In this document: positions 37,801-47,229 of the stretch, piece by piece
Position numbering within the stretch: position 1 is the stretch's first letter
Layout: every line of letters starts with the position of its first letter
NCBI GenBank assembly: GCA_900074885.1
Contig: FJUW01000094.1
Coordinates: forward strand, 13,313-77,312
Direction: 5' to 3'
Length of the DNA: 64,000 nt
Source of the DNA: Rhynchosporium graminicola
Lineage: Eukaryota > Ascomycota > Leotiomycetes > Helotiales > Ploettnerulaceae
Notes under the pieces: generated by a model
What the model saw: the letters and a program-made list of their open reading frames with translations, nothing else
The model's database searches: none
What the model was told of the DNA's origin: nothing
Program-made: the position numbers and the translations under genes

Positions 37801-38613
37801 AGCCAACCGGTCTTGAGAATATCGAAGCTCTTCTGTTAGAGAATGTTGAGGAGTTCAGACGCGAGCCTCGAGAGGAGATACCAGGAAATCTTTTCGACCG
37901 GATCAAAAGATGGCCACCTAAGAGGAAATTGAAATTCTTCCGGGCTGACAAGACGATCAAGGATGAGAAGTTTAGGCGCTACCTCATGTATTGGTCCATC
38001 ACAGGAACTTATTTCGTCTACGAGAATCCGTATGTGACTCTCCAAAACTCTTTTCTTTGCAGATCTTTGGGCTGACGATGCTGTATTCAGCTTTCAGGTC
38101 AATGACCAGAATTACCTGGAGCAAAGAATCATTCGAGTCGACAACGGATGTAAGTATCAGGGGAGCACTTTATTTCTTTTCAAACCTCCTTCTAAATAAT
38201 TTGGCGCTTAAGTTTTATGAAAGCTTGCTAATTTGTGGTGACTTAGGGCCTGTAGCCTGGGACACAGAATACGAGATTCCTTCGCCTCTACCAATCTTAT
38301 CAATCATGACAAGCCAATTCAAAGATATCGAGAAGAATATCTACGACGCATACAGTACTAATGTTGAGACTTACAACATGATACAAGCTATGCAGACGGA
38401 TATTGGCGCAGAGTTTCAATGGGTTTTGTATAATCAGATCTTTAATCAAGGGGCACCGACCGCGTTCTTAAGCCAGAGAGTATCGAGACAAACCTTCCAC
38501 TTATTTCTGAGAAATTGCAGAGAGAAGAACATGATGTTCACGTAAGTTGAAAATTCCTACATGCTCGCTGTCCTTCCAACACAACTAGGCGTGCTTCTCT
38601 TGATCATGGCTGA
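34857..38613 (+). CDS. nine-exon orphan protein with coiled coil (998 aa)
   Basis: I do not recognise the family. Exons fit 34857-35548, 35644-36476, 36588-36691, 36810-36919, 37034-37624, 37742-38029, 38091-38149, 38247-38541 and 38589-38613. Introns have GTRNGT-type donors and YAG acceptors, often with CTAAC, GCTAAT or CTGAC branch sites, and all joins keep the frame (2997 nt). The N-terminal 200 residues are Ser/Pro/Gln-rich and probably disordered. Residues about 250-310 and 390-480 are charged and helical, with coiled-coil character (RLVKRIEKLELKMRQQ). The C-terminal half (from about 530) looks folded. There is no signal peptide or membrane segment. It is the first gene inside the left inverted repeat and points inward. 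The last short exon is the least certain. Its role is unknown; it could be lineage-specific. Confidence 0.65.
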
Positions 38614-39600
38614 CAGATTTTGCACGAAGGATGCGCCGAAATGGTATGGTGCGGTCGTTGGAAAGGTGGTGGCCACAAAATAATCGATGAAAGCCATATA
38701 AACACAGAATATCTTGGTTTCAAGTAGATATAGGGAAGTTCAGGATATGCCAAACACAGATTCTTGAAAACGTGAATCAAGTAGGTGGTCATGGAAACGC
38801 TCATAGCAAGGGTTCTCCGACCACTAAAGTGCCTCATTTGTTGTTTCATTGCTCCTCTGACGCTGTGCAAATGCTTGCTGTTCCCCAGTCTTAAACAAAG
38901 TCCCAGACGAGGTCATCGATGAACTTGATACAAGGCAATCGTTCAAAGCCAGGCTGAGAATTTCGTTTGGTTTCTGGCGAAGTGCTTCGGCCTCGAACTT
39001 AACTCAACATCTCAAATCGAAAAGCTATCAACTAATTTACAGCTATAACCTCATTTCTACACAACATAGTTGCACATTCTCATGACTCGAAGAATGAGTT
39101 GCGTTTTTGCACTATATATGAATAACTCTCGTTCGCCGAAGATAATTTTGCTCAGTACCCTAAGCAAAAGTCAATGAATATTATCAAGGCTTTCAAATTT
39201 CAACTTTGCGATTTTTGGGCAATTGGCATGTAATAATTTAGAGAAATGAGTCAGGCAAACAGGTGTCGCTTTGCCGGGACTATTTCCCGCAACCTCGTAG
39301 TACAGCTATATTATAGCAATTTCTGAGCAATTGCGATATACTTATTTGACAACATTGCGAAGTTAAACAGGCGTCGCTTTGGACACAGAAAATTTTCTAG
39401 GGCTCGTAGTAAGAGATTTTGTATTAGAAGGGATCTTACAAGATAGACTGTCAAATTAATGAGAACTGTAATGTGAAGACCATCAAAAGTCGCATGTAAA
39501 GACTGTATATTCGTCCGTTAAAATATCACAATATATAACCGTCTAATGCCCTCAGTCCTTTTGCAAAATTAAATCACCACCCAGGTCACCCTCAGATGCT
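38614..39600. other. intergenic region between convergent genes
   Basis: About 990 bp with no supported gene. An 88-codon minus-strand frame (38604-38870) overlaps the last exon and lacks support. A diverged direct repeat of about 50 bp (near 39257 and 39367, sharing AAACAGGYGTCGCTTTG and a CTCGTAGTA end) is present; its role is unclear. Confidence 0.5.
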
Positions 39601-39979
39601 TTACTTCGCTGCTGGCTTCTTCGCAGCTGCAGCCTTTGCTGCTCCTCCACCGAAAAGCGCAGCAAGGCCTCCAGCTCCACCAGCTCCACCACCAGCTCCA
39701 CCAGCTCCTGGAAGTCCTGGGATGGCTCCAGCTCCACCAGCTCCACCTGCTCCTGGAAGTCCTGGAATGGCTCCAGCTCCAGCAGCTCCACCAGCAGCAG
39801 CTCCAGCTGGCTTGTGGTGACGTGCTACCAAAGCAACATCCGATTGAGCATCAACCTGAACGACCCGTTAGCCTCGAACTTATAAACTTCAGGGTAGAAC
39901 ATACAGGAGCAGCTTGAGCGATTGGCATAGAGGCACTCAAGGCCAAGACTAGGAACTGTGTGATTGCTGAGAATTGCAT
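39601..39979 (-). CDS. small secreted Gly/Ala/Pro-rich repeat protein (109 aa)
   Basis: Exon 1 is 39979-39905 and exon 2 39855-39601, joined across a 49-bp intron (GTATGT donor, TTCAG acceptor). Residues 1-24 are a clear signal peptide (hydrophobic FLVLALSA core, AQA cleavage region), so the product enters the secretory pathway. The mature part starts with a short acidic-to-basic segment (VALVARHHKPAG), then two perfect 15-residue repeats at 52-66 and 67-81 (AGAIPGLPGAGGAGG), a glycine-rich spacer and an Ala/Lys tail. It has no Cys and no Tyr. It may be a small secreted structural or effector-like protein, or a peptide precursor. Dibasic Kex2 sites are absent around the repeats, which speaks against a standard dikaritin precursor. 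It is convergent with the orphan gene. Confidence 0.7.
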
Positions 39980-41002
39980 GTTGACGGTTGCGTGTTGTGA
40001 AGTTCGATTTTATTATGAGTTTCGAAAGATTAATGTAACTGACCAGCAGATGAATTAAAAAGTCAGAAAGTTGAGTGACTGGTAGCTTCGGAATGGATAG
40101 AGTGGATGAGGTGTGAGAAGATAATGAGAGGATCAACGGGAGCTGCGGTTTACTTATACAATCCGTCGCCCACTTGAGCGTAGTCACAAACGCCACATCC
40201 CAGATAGAAACTGGCATGGGTACAAAACTTCGGTCAACGATCTCAATGGTAAGCCAAGCTTCATACAAGTGCTTGGTCATTCGATTTTGATGCGAACGTG
40301 AATTGTCTAATATTTGCATCGGTTTCATCCCATCACGGGATCTTCTCGGATGCTTGATTCCTTCCACCGGATTTCTTCGATTGCTTTTACTTACTAGCAG
40401 CCGCAGCTTCGTCCTAAGATCGAACAGAAGTGACACAAATTGAAAAGAATTCAATTTTGTTTGGCGCTATAACAAAATGCACCAGCGTTCCATATTTTTG
40501 CGAGTTGTTGTTTTTCCCAACGAGATTGCCGTCAATTTCGCTTAGCCCCTTCGCTTATGTAAACAAAACCTTGCGCTGAAACGAAACAGTCGCAGGAACA
40601 CCGAGCGCACCACAAGAAATTTGCCGCTCGAGCCTAATCATCCGCTGCCTCCAAGCGGCTTGTCAGAGTACGGAAAGTTAGACCGGGTTCCATTTGGGCC
40701 CAAATAAACCTTGGCGATTCATGCTCGACACAATGGGAAAATCTTCCGAAGCTGGAGCCGATTTACGAATCTTGGCCTCCAACAATGCGTTTCTGACACA
40801 GACTACGGCATGGCTTCGAAGTTTCAAACTTGAATGCAACATCTCCGGATATTGTTCATCTTATCGCGACGAAAATTCGCGATTATAAACATATGACTGA
40901 GCCAGATATCACCACGTCGCCACCAAGACGCACAGAAACCACACAGTTGCACTTGTCGAACTTGACTGAAGAGATTGACTATTGATACGCGAAAATAATA
41001 CT
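39980..41002. other. divergent intergenic region
   Basis: About 1 kb between the start of the secreted repeat protein (minus) and the first UstYa gene (plus); it must hold both promoters. Open frames here (39825-40454 minus, 40694-40888 plus) have no start context or composition that supports them. Confidence 0.5.
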
Positions 41003-41890
41003 ATGAAGACTATAGCACACGAATATGACAAGGTCTCATCCGACGGAACATGCTCGACATATGCAGACGATGAAGAAGAAACATCCAACCTGATGCCAAC
41101 ACATGAGAAAGCGCTACAACGGAATCACATGAAGCGACTGACAATCGCCAATGTCTGTTTGTTCGTCGTATCAGTTGTGTTTTTTTCAGCTACACACATT
41201 CGCAGCACCCCAACAACGGCCCAATTCGTGGAGAGATTCTCATCATACTCACCTGCTCGAGTAGCTGTCAAGTACGTCAGCGGAACTTTCAACGCATCAC
41301 AAGGAGAAGAAACGGGTTACGTTGGTACCAGTGACGAAACGAATGAGATGTGGGATTGGGTTACGAGTTCAATTGGGGATCAGATGATCACCTTAGAGGA
41401 ACTGAAGCTTGTTGAGAAGCCCGAGACTTCCGTCAAAGTGACAGATCCGAGAACGGGCAAAGAAGGATATAGAATTGGAATCGAGGTCTTCCATCAACTT
41501 CATTGCTTGAACCTTATCAGACAAAGTACCTACCCAGAGGTTTATGGTGGGAAGGGCGATTTCGCGCCCAAATTTAAAGACAAGATACGAGGTCATCTAG
41601 GTAAGCATCATTATAGCAGGTCCTCTCCATAAGTGTGGGCTTGTTTACAAGCAACTTGTATTCATGTGAGTGTGGAATATAAGCTGACTATCTACTTAGA
41701 CCACTGTTTGGAAATGATCAGAATGAACATCATGTGTGAAGTTAACATTGGTGTGATTACATTCCATGACAGGCCTGGTAAGCCAGGAGACCCATGGCCA
41801 GACTTCAGCACGAACCATGTGTGTCGAGACTTCGATGCCGTTAGGGATTGGGCAATTGAAAACACTGTGGCAAACGACGATATCTTTTGA
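41003..41890 (+). CDS. UstYa-family (DUF3328) protein 1 (262 aa)
   Basis: Exons 41003-41600 and 41700-41890, with a 99-bp intron (GTAAGC, CTTAG). The product has a cytosolic N-terminus with acidic residues, one membrane segment at about 46-63 (LTIANVCLFVVSVVFF), and a lumenal domain with both family motifs: HQLHC at 164-168 and HLDHC at 198-202. The second motif is formed across the splice join. UstYa proteins are oxidases, first known from ustiloxin and asperipin ribosomal-peptide pathways, that help cyclise peptides or act in other secondary pathways; the paired HxxHC motifs are needed for activity. The first in-frame ATG gives this start. A partner with the same motifs lies 1 kb downstream on the other strand. 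The substrate is not known. Confidence 0.85.
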
Positions 41891-42861
41891 AAGGCATATC
41901 TTGTTGCGTAGGATACTCTTCTGATTATAAGCAAGAATTCACGGGCACAGACTATATAATGTTGATGAATTACATCTCTTCCTGGATAAATCCTTTTTTT
42001 TTTGCGATTCAAGGGAACAAATGCTTAGTTAGCCTGTCTTCAGAAGAATAATCAAAATCAGAAAAGCACTACATTTACATGCTACATCACCTGGACCCGA
42101 AGCACAACTATGCTCGATTAAGAATCGAGGAGTCGAACACAACGATCTAGTCTTATAACGTACACGATAGACTACCTGTTCTCGTCACAATGGTTCCGAG
42201 AATAAGACTAATAAGCAGGCAAATGGTCGTCTAAGAAATAGTAGAAAAATGAAATGAAAGTCTTGAAAACTAACTTATTCCTGTTTTACGGGCGGGTAGC
42301 AATCGCAAGGTTTATCTGCTCCATAAGAAGAGGAGAGAACAATTCAGCATTGCAAAATCGAAAAGCTCAGACATGAATTTTGGCTTCTCGAACCTTTATA
42401 CTGATACAGCTGATCAGTTCAATTGAAGCTTAGTGCCATCTCTCTACACCTCTATATGTAGGCCATTGTAACGGAATTCCATTTCATTTGTCGAAGAATA
42501 CCATGTGAAGTCTTTGGTACTGTGACAATGGGTAATCAAGCGGCCATGTTGAAACATCATGCTTTTCGCGTGGAATGTCTCTCGAAGCTCGTGTAAGATT
42601 GATTGAGTCTTTTTTCAAGTTTTCTCTCAAAGTGAGGATCTACTGTTTTGTAGGTAGCGCATGCAAAAAGGAACTTTAAGGAAGAGTAGTTCGACAGCCG
42701 TGAACGAAAGAGTATGTTGTTCATTCTACAATTATGAAATACTATGAGGCTCATATGGGGCGCAATTCTGACTATTTGACTGGCGCCCGCCTTCACGTGC
42801 CCTCGTAAGCTCGGCTAGGAAATTTTCTGATCATCGTAGGCTCTGACGCTCTCCAAGTAGG
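41891..42861. other. intergenic region between convergent UstYa genes
   Basis: About 970 bp between the 3' ends of the two UstYa genes. It includes a T9-10 run near 41995. The 79-codon minus-strand frame at 42557-42796 has no recognisable content. I see no further gene. Confidence 0.5.
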
Positions 42862-43772
42862 TCATGACTTGGCTGTAATCCTTGCAAACTGTCGAGTATC
42901 AGCAACTAGAAAGTCAAACGCTTCTGCAGGAAACTCACCATGCTTTGAATCCCAACCATCCGATCCTCCATTATGATCAGGGAACGTTGTCTCCAGTCCC
43001 TCCAAAGCCATATCAGCTGCACACATGATGGCTTGCCTCATGTAATCGAAACAGTGGATCATATGCCAGTGATAGTCGTCCGGCAACAAATGAGTGTTAT
43101 TTGATGTCAAGCCAGAGTATGTCTCAACAACAGCAAACAGACAGTGCAACTGGTGCGTCATGGAGGTGGTGAAGACAGTTTGGTTTGTTCCCCACCTGAT
43201 AGGGGTTGGCAAGTCATGATAAGGGCTCGTATCGTTGATCATTTGAAATCCCATTCCGTCTTAACAACTGTTAGCACTTCAGGTCCTGAAAAAAGTGGAA
43301 TCACTCACGAGGCATTAATTCGTTCCATGCTACTAGAACCTCTTCTCGCCAAAATTCCGTGGTGTTGTAAGGAGCGAAAGTCTGATTGACGTGGAACGTC
43401 GTGATTTGGGTTCCCACTGTTCAATGGTCAGAAGGACGGTCAGGAATAACGTTGGAATGCCCTACAGTGTGCTCCGATTCCCGTTATGTCACCCATTACC
43501 TCATGCTCGCTTGTCTTCGGAATCCTGTTCTGGGATTGATTGCGAAGCAAAATCCCAATAATAACCAGCAGCAATCCGATATCCAGGAACCAACGTGCTT
43601 CCTTCAGAATTGATAGATATGTAGTCGTCTTTGATCTTCTAGAATATCTCTCTCTGAATTCTTCCGCAACAAGGTGTTTATCGTCTCCCATTAGTGATTC
43701 GTCAACCTCGGTGGTCGAGGAATCGTCCTGGTCGTCCATCTGCACAGTCTCGTATTTTGGTTGACTGGGCAT
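42862..43772 (-). CDS. UstYa-family (DUF3328) protein 2 (261 aa)
   Basis: Three exons, 43772-43493, 43416-43309 and 43259-42862, join in frame (introns 76 and 49 bp). The start is the ATG beginning MPSQPKYETV. Features are a polar N-terminus, one membrane segment at about 61-77 (WFLDIGLLLVIIGILL), an acidic/aromatic linker, and the two family motifs HQLHC (165-169) and HMIHC (195-199), the latter followed by YMRQAIMCAADMALEG, typical of the family. It is more canonical than protein 1, which has HLDHC. The first donor (GG/GTGACA) is non-optimal but alone keeps the frame. It converges with protein 1 and diverges from the cyclotransferase-like gene. The probable site of action is the secretory pathway membrane. 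Confidence 0.85.
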
Positions 43773-44747
43773 AGTGATTGTCGAAAGTAAACAAACGACG
43801 CCAGCGCAGTGTAGATTATAATATGGTAGAGAGACAAAAAAAAAAGTGATACCAGTCAATTTGAGAGGTTTTGAGAAAGAACTTTGGTATGGAGATAGGA
43901 TAACTGGGCGTAAATTACGCTCAAGGTCTGCAACTACTTGTGGCGAAAGGCGAAATCAAGAACAAGTGATGTTTGAAACCACAGACGTTAAGACAAGGTT
44001 GATGGGTCACTTACAGCAGGTCTTGGCGACCCGGCCGAGCTTTGTTTTTCGAAGTTCGATGCTCAAACAATGGAGTTTCGGATGCCAAGGTCTGATCGCC
44101 ATCCTGCGTGCCTGAAGAACTTTGACACTGTAATGAAACAACTCAAAATGGAAACATCTAGCTTGGCACAACTCAATCTTATAACCCCAGCTTGTTTAGA
44201 CGTCTTGCGATTTGCACGGACACTAGAACACTAAATACTACCATTCAGCCGGGCCAAGCAGAAATTTTCAAGAAGTATCTAGGCACAGACCTGAAGCGTA
44301 CGTACTCGGAAGTTAGAAGAATTATGTTCTAGAAACGGTTTAGAGATCTCTGGAAGAACCATACCACTCTACAGATAGTGTTTTGTGCTTTAATCACACA
44401 ACCTTGCCACAGACCAATGCACTATAATGCAAGCTACCGGTACTCACTCGGACTGCCCTGATGTTCATCTGGTAGTACGCTATGAAGCGTGTGGCTTGAG
44501 TCTCCTAATGTGCTTATGGAATGGAACCTCCGTATCAATTCTAGGTTCTTGGTTAACCTTCGCTGAACCGAATCGCATCTCGCAAGCCAACAGAATTTGA
44601 CAACCAACTCCAAACTTGCATCCTGAAAAGCTGAAGCTGCAATTTAGGTGGCAAAAGGGCAACCTCGTACATGGATATCTTCGACATCGTTGCCTAGTCG
44701 CACTGTTATTAGCCATCAATCGTATTCGAAGACTTTTTTTCCGAGCC
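43773..44747. promoter_or_regulatory. divergent promoter region of UstYa-2 and QC-like gene
   Basis: The two genes start head to head 975 bp apart, so this stretch must contain both promoters. I found no clear operator or repeated motif. Short frames here (43846-44115, 44480-44785) show no family content. Confidence 0.5.
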
Positions 44748-45878
44748 ATGAAGATCATCCTTCCATCGATAAGCAACAATGTCACTACCGTCGTCCTTGT
44801 CCTACAGACCCTTTTCTCAATTACGCACGCTTACATGACACTTTCCGATGATTTCTTAAGAAACATTTCTACTTCAGGACCAGACTTTGAACCTGAAAGT
44901 GGTGCCCTCCTCTCACCGCTTTTGGTTCCTCGGATCCCTGGCTCTTCTGGGCATGCAGCGGTCCAACAGCACTTTGTAGATTTCTTCAGGACACAAATAC
45001 CGAAATGGAATCTCGATTGGTACAATTCGACAGCAACAAAAAAGGACGGAACTGCTGTCCCCATTTCGAATCTTGTTTTTAGTAGAGAGCCTCCATGGAC
45101 GAAAGTTGGGCAAACCAATTGGTTAATTATCGCAGCTCACTATGACAGCAAAAGCATGCCCGAGGGACAAATCGATGCGACGAGTGCTGTTCCTTGTGCG
45201 ATTATGATGCAAGTTGCTCGAAGTATCGATGGGTATATGACGCAGATGCATGATGAAATGGACGCACTGGGGGAGGGGGGGACGATAGCAATGGACATGG
45301 GTATTAAGCTAGTATTTCTTGATGGCAAGGAATCTTTGGATGGGGGCGCACCAGCTCTTTATGGATCTAGGTATGTCTAATACGAATGTTAGCTATCACC
45401 GCAGTGCTAACAACGATACAGAGATATGAGTCATAAGTTGGAGCGGAGGGTCAATCCTGTGGGCTCGGGATACCCAAATGCGCTGAGCCAGATCCGCAAC
45501 TTTGTTCTGCTTGATAACTTGGGATCTGCTCATCCAATGGTCCCTTCGTACTGTTTGGTCACAAGTTGGGTTTATGAGAAGATCGCAAACCTCGAAGCTC
45601 GAATGCGAGAAATCGGCCTGCTGGAGGCCACGGAAGTGACTAGCTTTCTATTTGAAAGAAACTCAACTATTGTGCAGTCTGGGACTACCGCCGACCACGT
45701 TCCCTTCATGGAAGCAGGTACTCCATTCATGAACATTCAACCTTCATCTCTTGCTAGTAGTCAAAACGTTTTTTCTGACTCGCCGAGTCTTGATTTGCCA
45801 ACCGTCCGGGATTGGGTCAAGATTGTTACGGGATTCACGCTCGAATGGCTGGATATGATGGAGGTGTGGCCAGAGTAG
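44748..45878 (+). CDS. secreted glutaminyl-peptide cyclotransferase-like protein (359 aa), probably inactive
   Basis: Exons 44748-45370 and 45422-45878 join across a 51-bp intron (GTATGT, ACAG). The start follows from the signal peptide (residues 1-28, VVLVLQTLFSITHA). The product has the M28/glutaminyl cyclotransferase layout: IIAAHYDSK (127-135), QIDATSAVPCA (141-151), KLVFLDGKES (187-196), LYGSR (204-208), and DHVPF (299-303). Active enzymes use GATDSAVPCA, FxDGEE and a C-terminal His (WHTxxDD) to bind zinc and catalyse cyclisation of N-terminal Gln. Here the zinc Asp is Thr, the catalytic Glu of EE is Lys, and the C-terminal His block reads QNVFSDS. So the fold is likely kept but the reaction probably lost. 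It lies head to head with UstYa-2, which may point to joint regulation. Confidence 0.8.
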
Positions 45879-46162
45879 ATGAAGATTCTTGTATTCAGGA
45901 ACAATTCGATCGGAAGGAACCAGTCTCCAGTACGGGGAACTCCGGATTCTCAACGCCTTGGAATGCGAACGAGGATAGAGCCAATCGTCACTTTTCTAAC
46001 AAGCACTTTTCAGTTGCAGCATAGCTGATTGAGATTTCTGATTTGTCGCAAATAGATGACGAACAGCCTGGAGATCAAATGAAAAGCCATGCTGGAGTAC
46101 CTTTTTAAAGGAAGGAAAGACTACATGGCTGAATAGGACGTACTTCGTGGGACTACGTAATA
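45879..46162. other. 3' region of QC-like gene up to Copia-1
   Basis: 284 bp of normal composition with the likely 3' untranslated region. A small frame (45812-46024) overlaps the gene end and is a shadow. It ends at the TTTAT duplication of Copia-1. Confidence 0.5.
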
Positions 46163-46167
46163 TTTAT

Positions 46168-46672
46168 TGTTGGATTTATAACCAGTACCTTGGTCAGTTT
46201 TGCCTGCATTGGCATACAACTAGTACCTTAGTCAGTTTTGCCTGCACTGGTATACACACCCTGTACCTTGTCAGTATATGGTTTTAGTACCTGGTTCAGT
46301 ACCTTGCGCATGTACCTTATTGTACCTAGTACCTACACCCTGTACCTTATCAACAGCCTGTACCCTGCATACTCTATTAGAGTTACCATGAAGGTTCTCG
46401 ATAGAGTTCTACTACTCTCTAGTACGTATATCGTACTTCTAGAGGTTTCTACTAACGTACTACTAACGTAGTATAATTCTATAGTATACGTGTCTTCTTC
46501 TATGGAGTTCTGTATTACGTAGTATAGAATATTCTAGTGATCTCATATAGCTATATAAGTAGCTAGAATCTCTCCTGTAGTTAGCTCTTTTTAAGCAAGT
46601 AAAGCAAGTTAAATTAATCACGTATTATTCTGTTATTCTAACCTTAGCCGATTTCTACTCTCAATTTTCATA
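46168..46672 (+). repeat. Copia-1 5' LTR
   Basis: Begins TGTTGGATTTATAACC and ends TTTTCATA (CA mutated to TA). It carries a tandem duplication of about 38 bp around GTCAGTTTTGCCTGCA that is absent from the LTRs at 592, 26176 and 57430. Confidence 0.95.
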
Positions 46673-47229
46673 TAGTAGTAATTCACTTAGTGAAATCAGC
46701 TAATCAGACGCTTCCTCCTTCGATCGATCTCGCCTAAACTCGCTTCCGTTACTTCTTACTAATAAAGGAGCTTCCTGATAAAGCGTTACTTAGTCGTTTT
46801 CAACGACTCTTTCGCCTAGAGCTAGCTAGTAAGCTAGCCCCTTTGAGCCCTACTAACACAGCTATAGCAAATCAGACTCGTAGCCCTTAACCCTAAGACG
46901 AAGTTGCAGGGAAATTATAACTTATAACCTCTCGAAGCCTTTAGAAGTAGAGATAACCTAGTGACCCTAGGTACGAAGGCTAGGATCTTATTCCGGGGTG
47001 CCCGTAGCTACTACTGACTTAGTTTAGAAGCTAGGCCTCGTTAAGCAGTAGTATATAGCTTCTGATCGCTATTAAGCTTAGTATATATTATAAGTCGGCT
47101 AATATAGGCTACTATTGAGTATAAGAAGCTATCCTCGGAGAGGGTTACTTAATAGTAGTACTTGAGGCGCTATGAGGTAAAACTAGGCCTAGTAGTAAGG
47201 TTAATGCAATAGCAAATACGACAGACGTA

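Noticed and set aside
34857..38613. Orphan gene as a Starship captain (DUF3435 tyrosine recombinase)
   Set aside because: Its position near a border fits, but I cannot see the recombinase Arg-His-Arg-Tyr motif pattern, so the claim is not supported.
39596..39820. Plus-strand Pro/Ala-rich frame opposite the secreted repeat protein
   Set aside because: It is the antisense shadow of the minus-strand gene, which has a signal peptide, a spliced frame and a proper stop.
39825..40454. 209-codon minus-strand frame upstream of the repeat protein
   Set aside because: It runs through the intron and promoter of the spliced gene in another frame and has no recognisable features.
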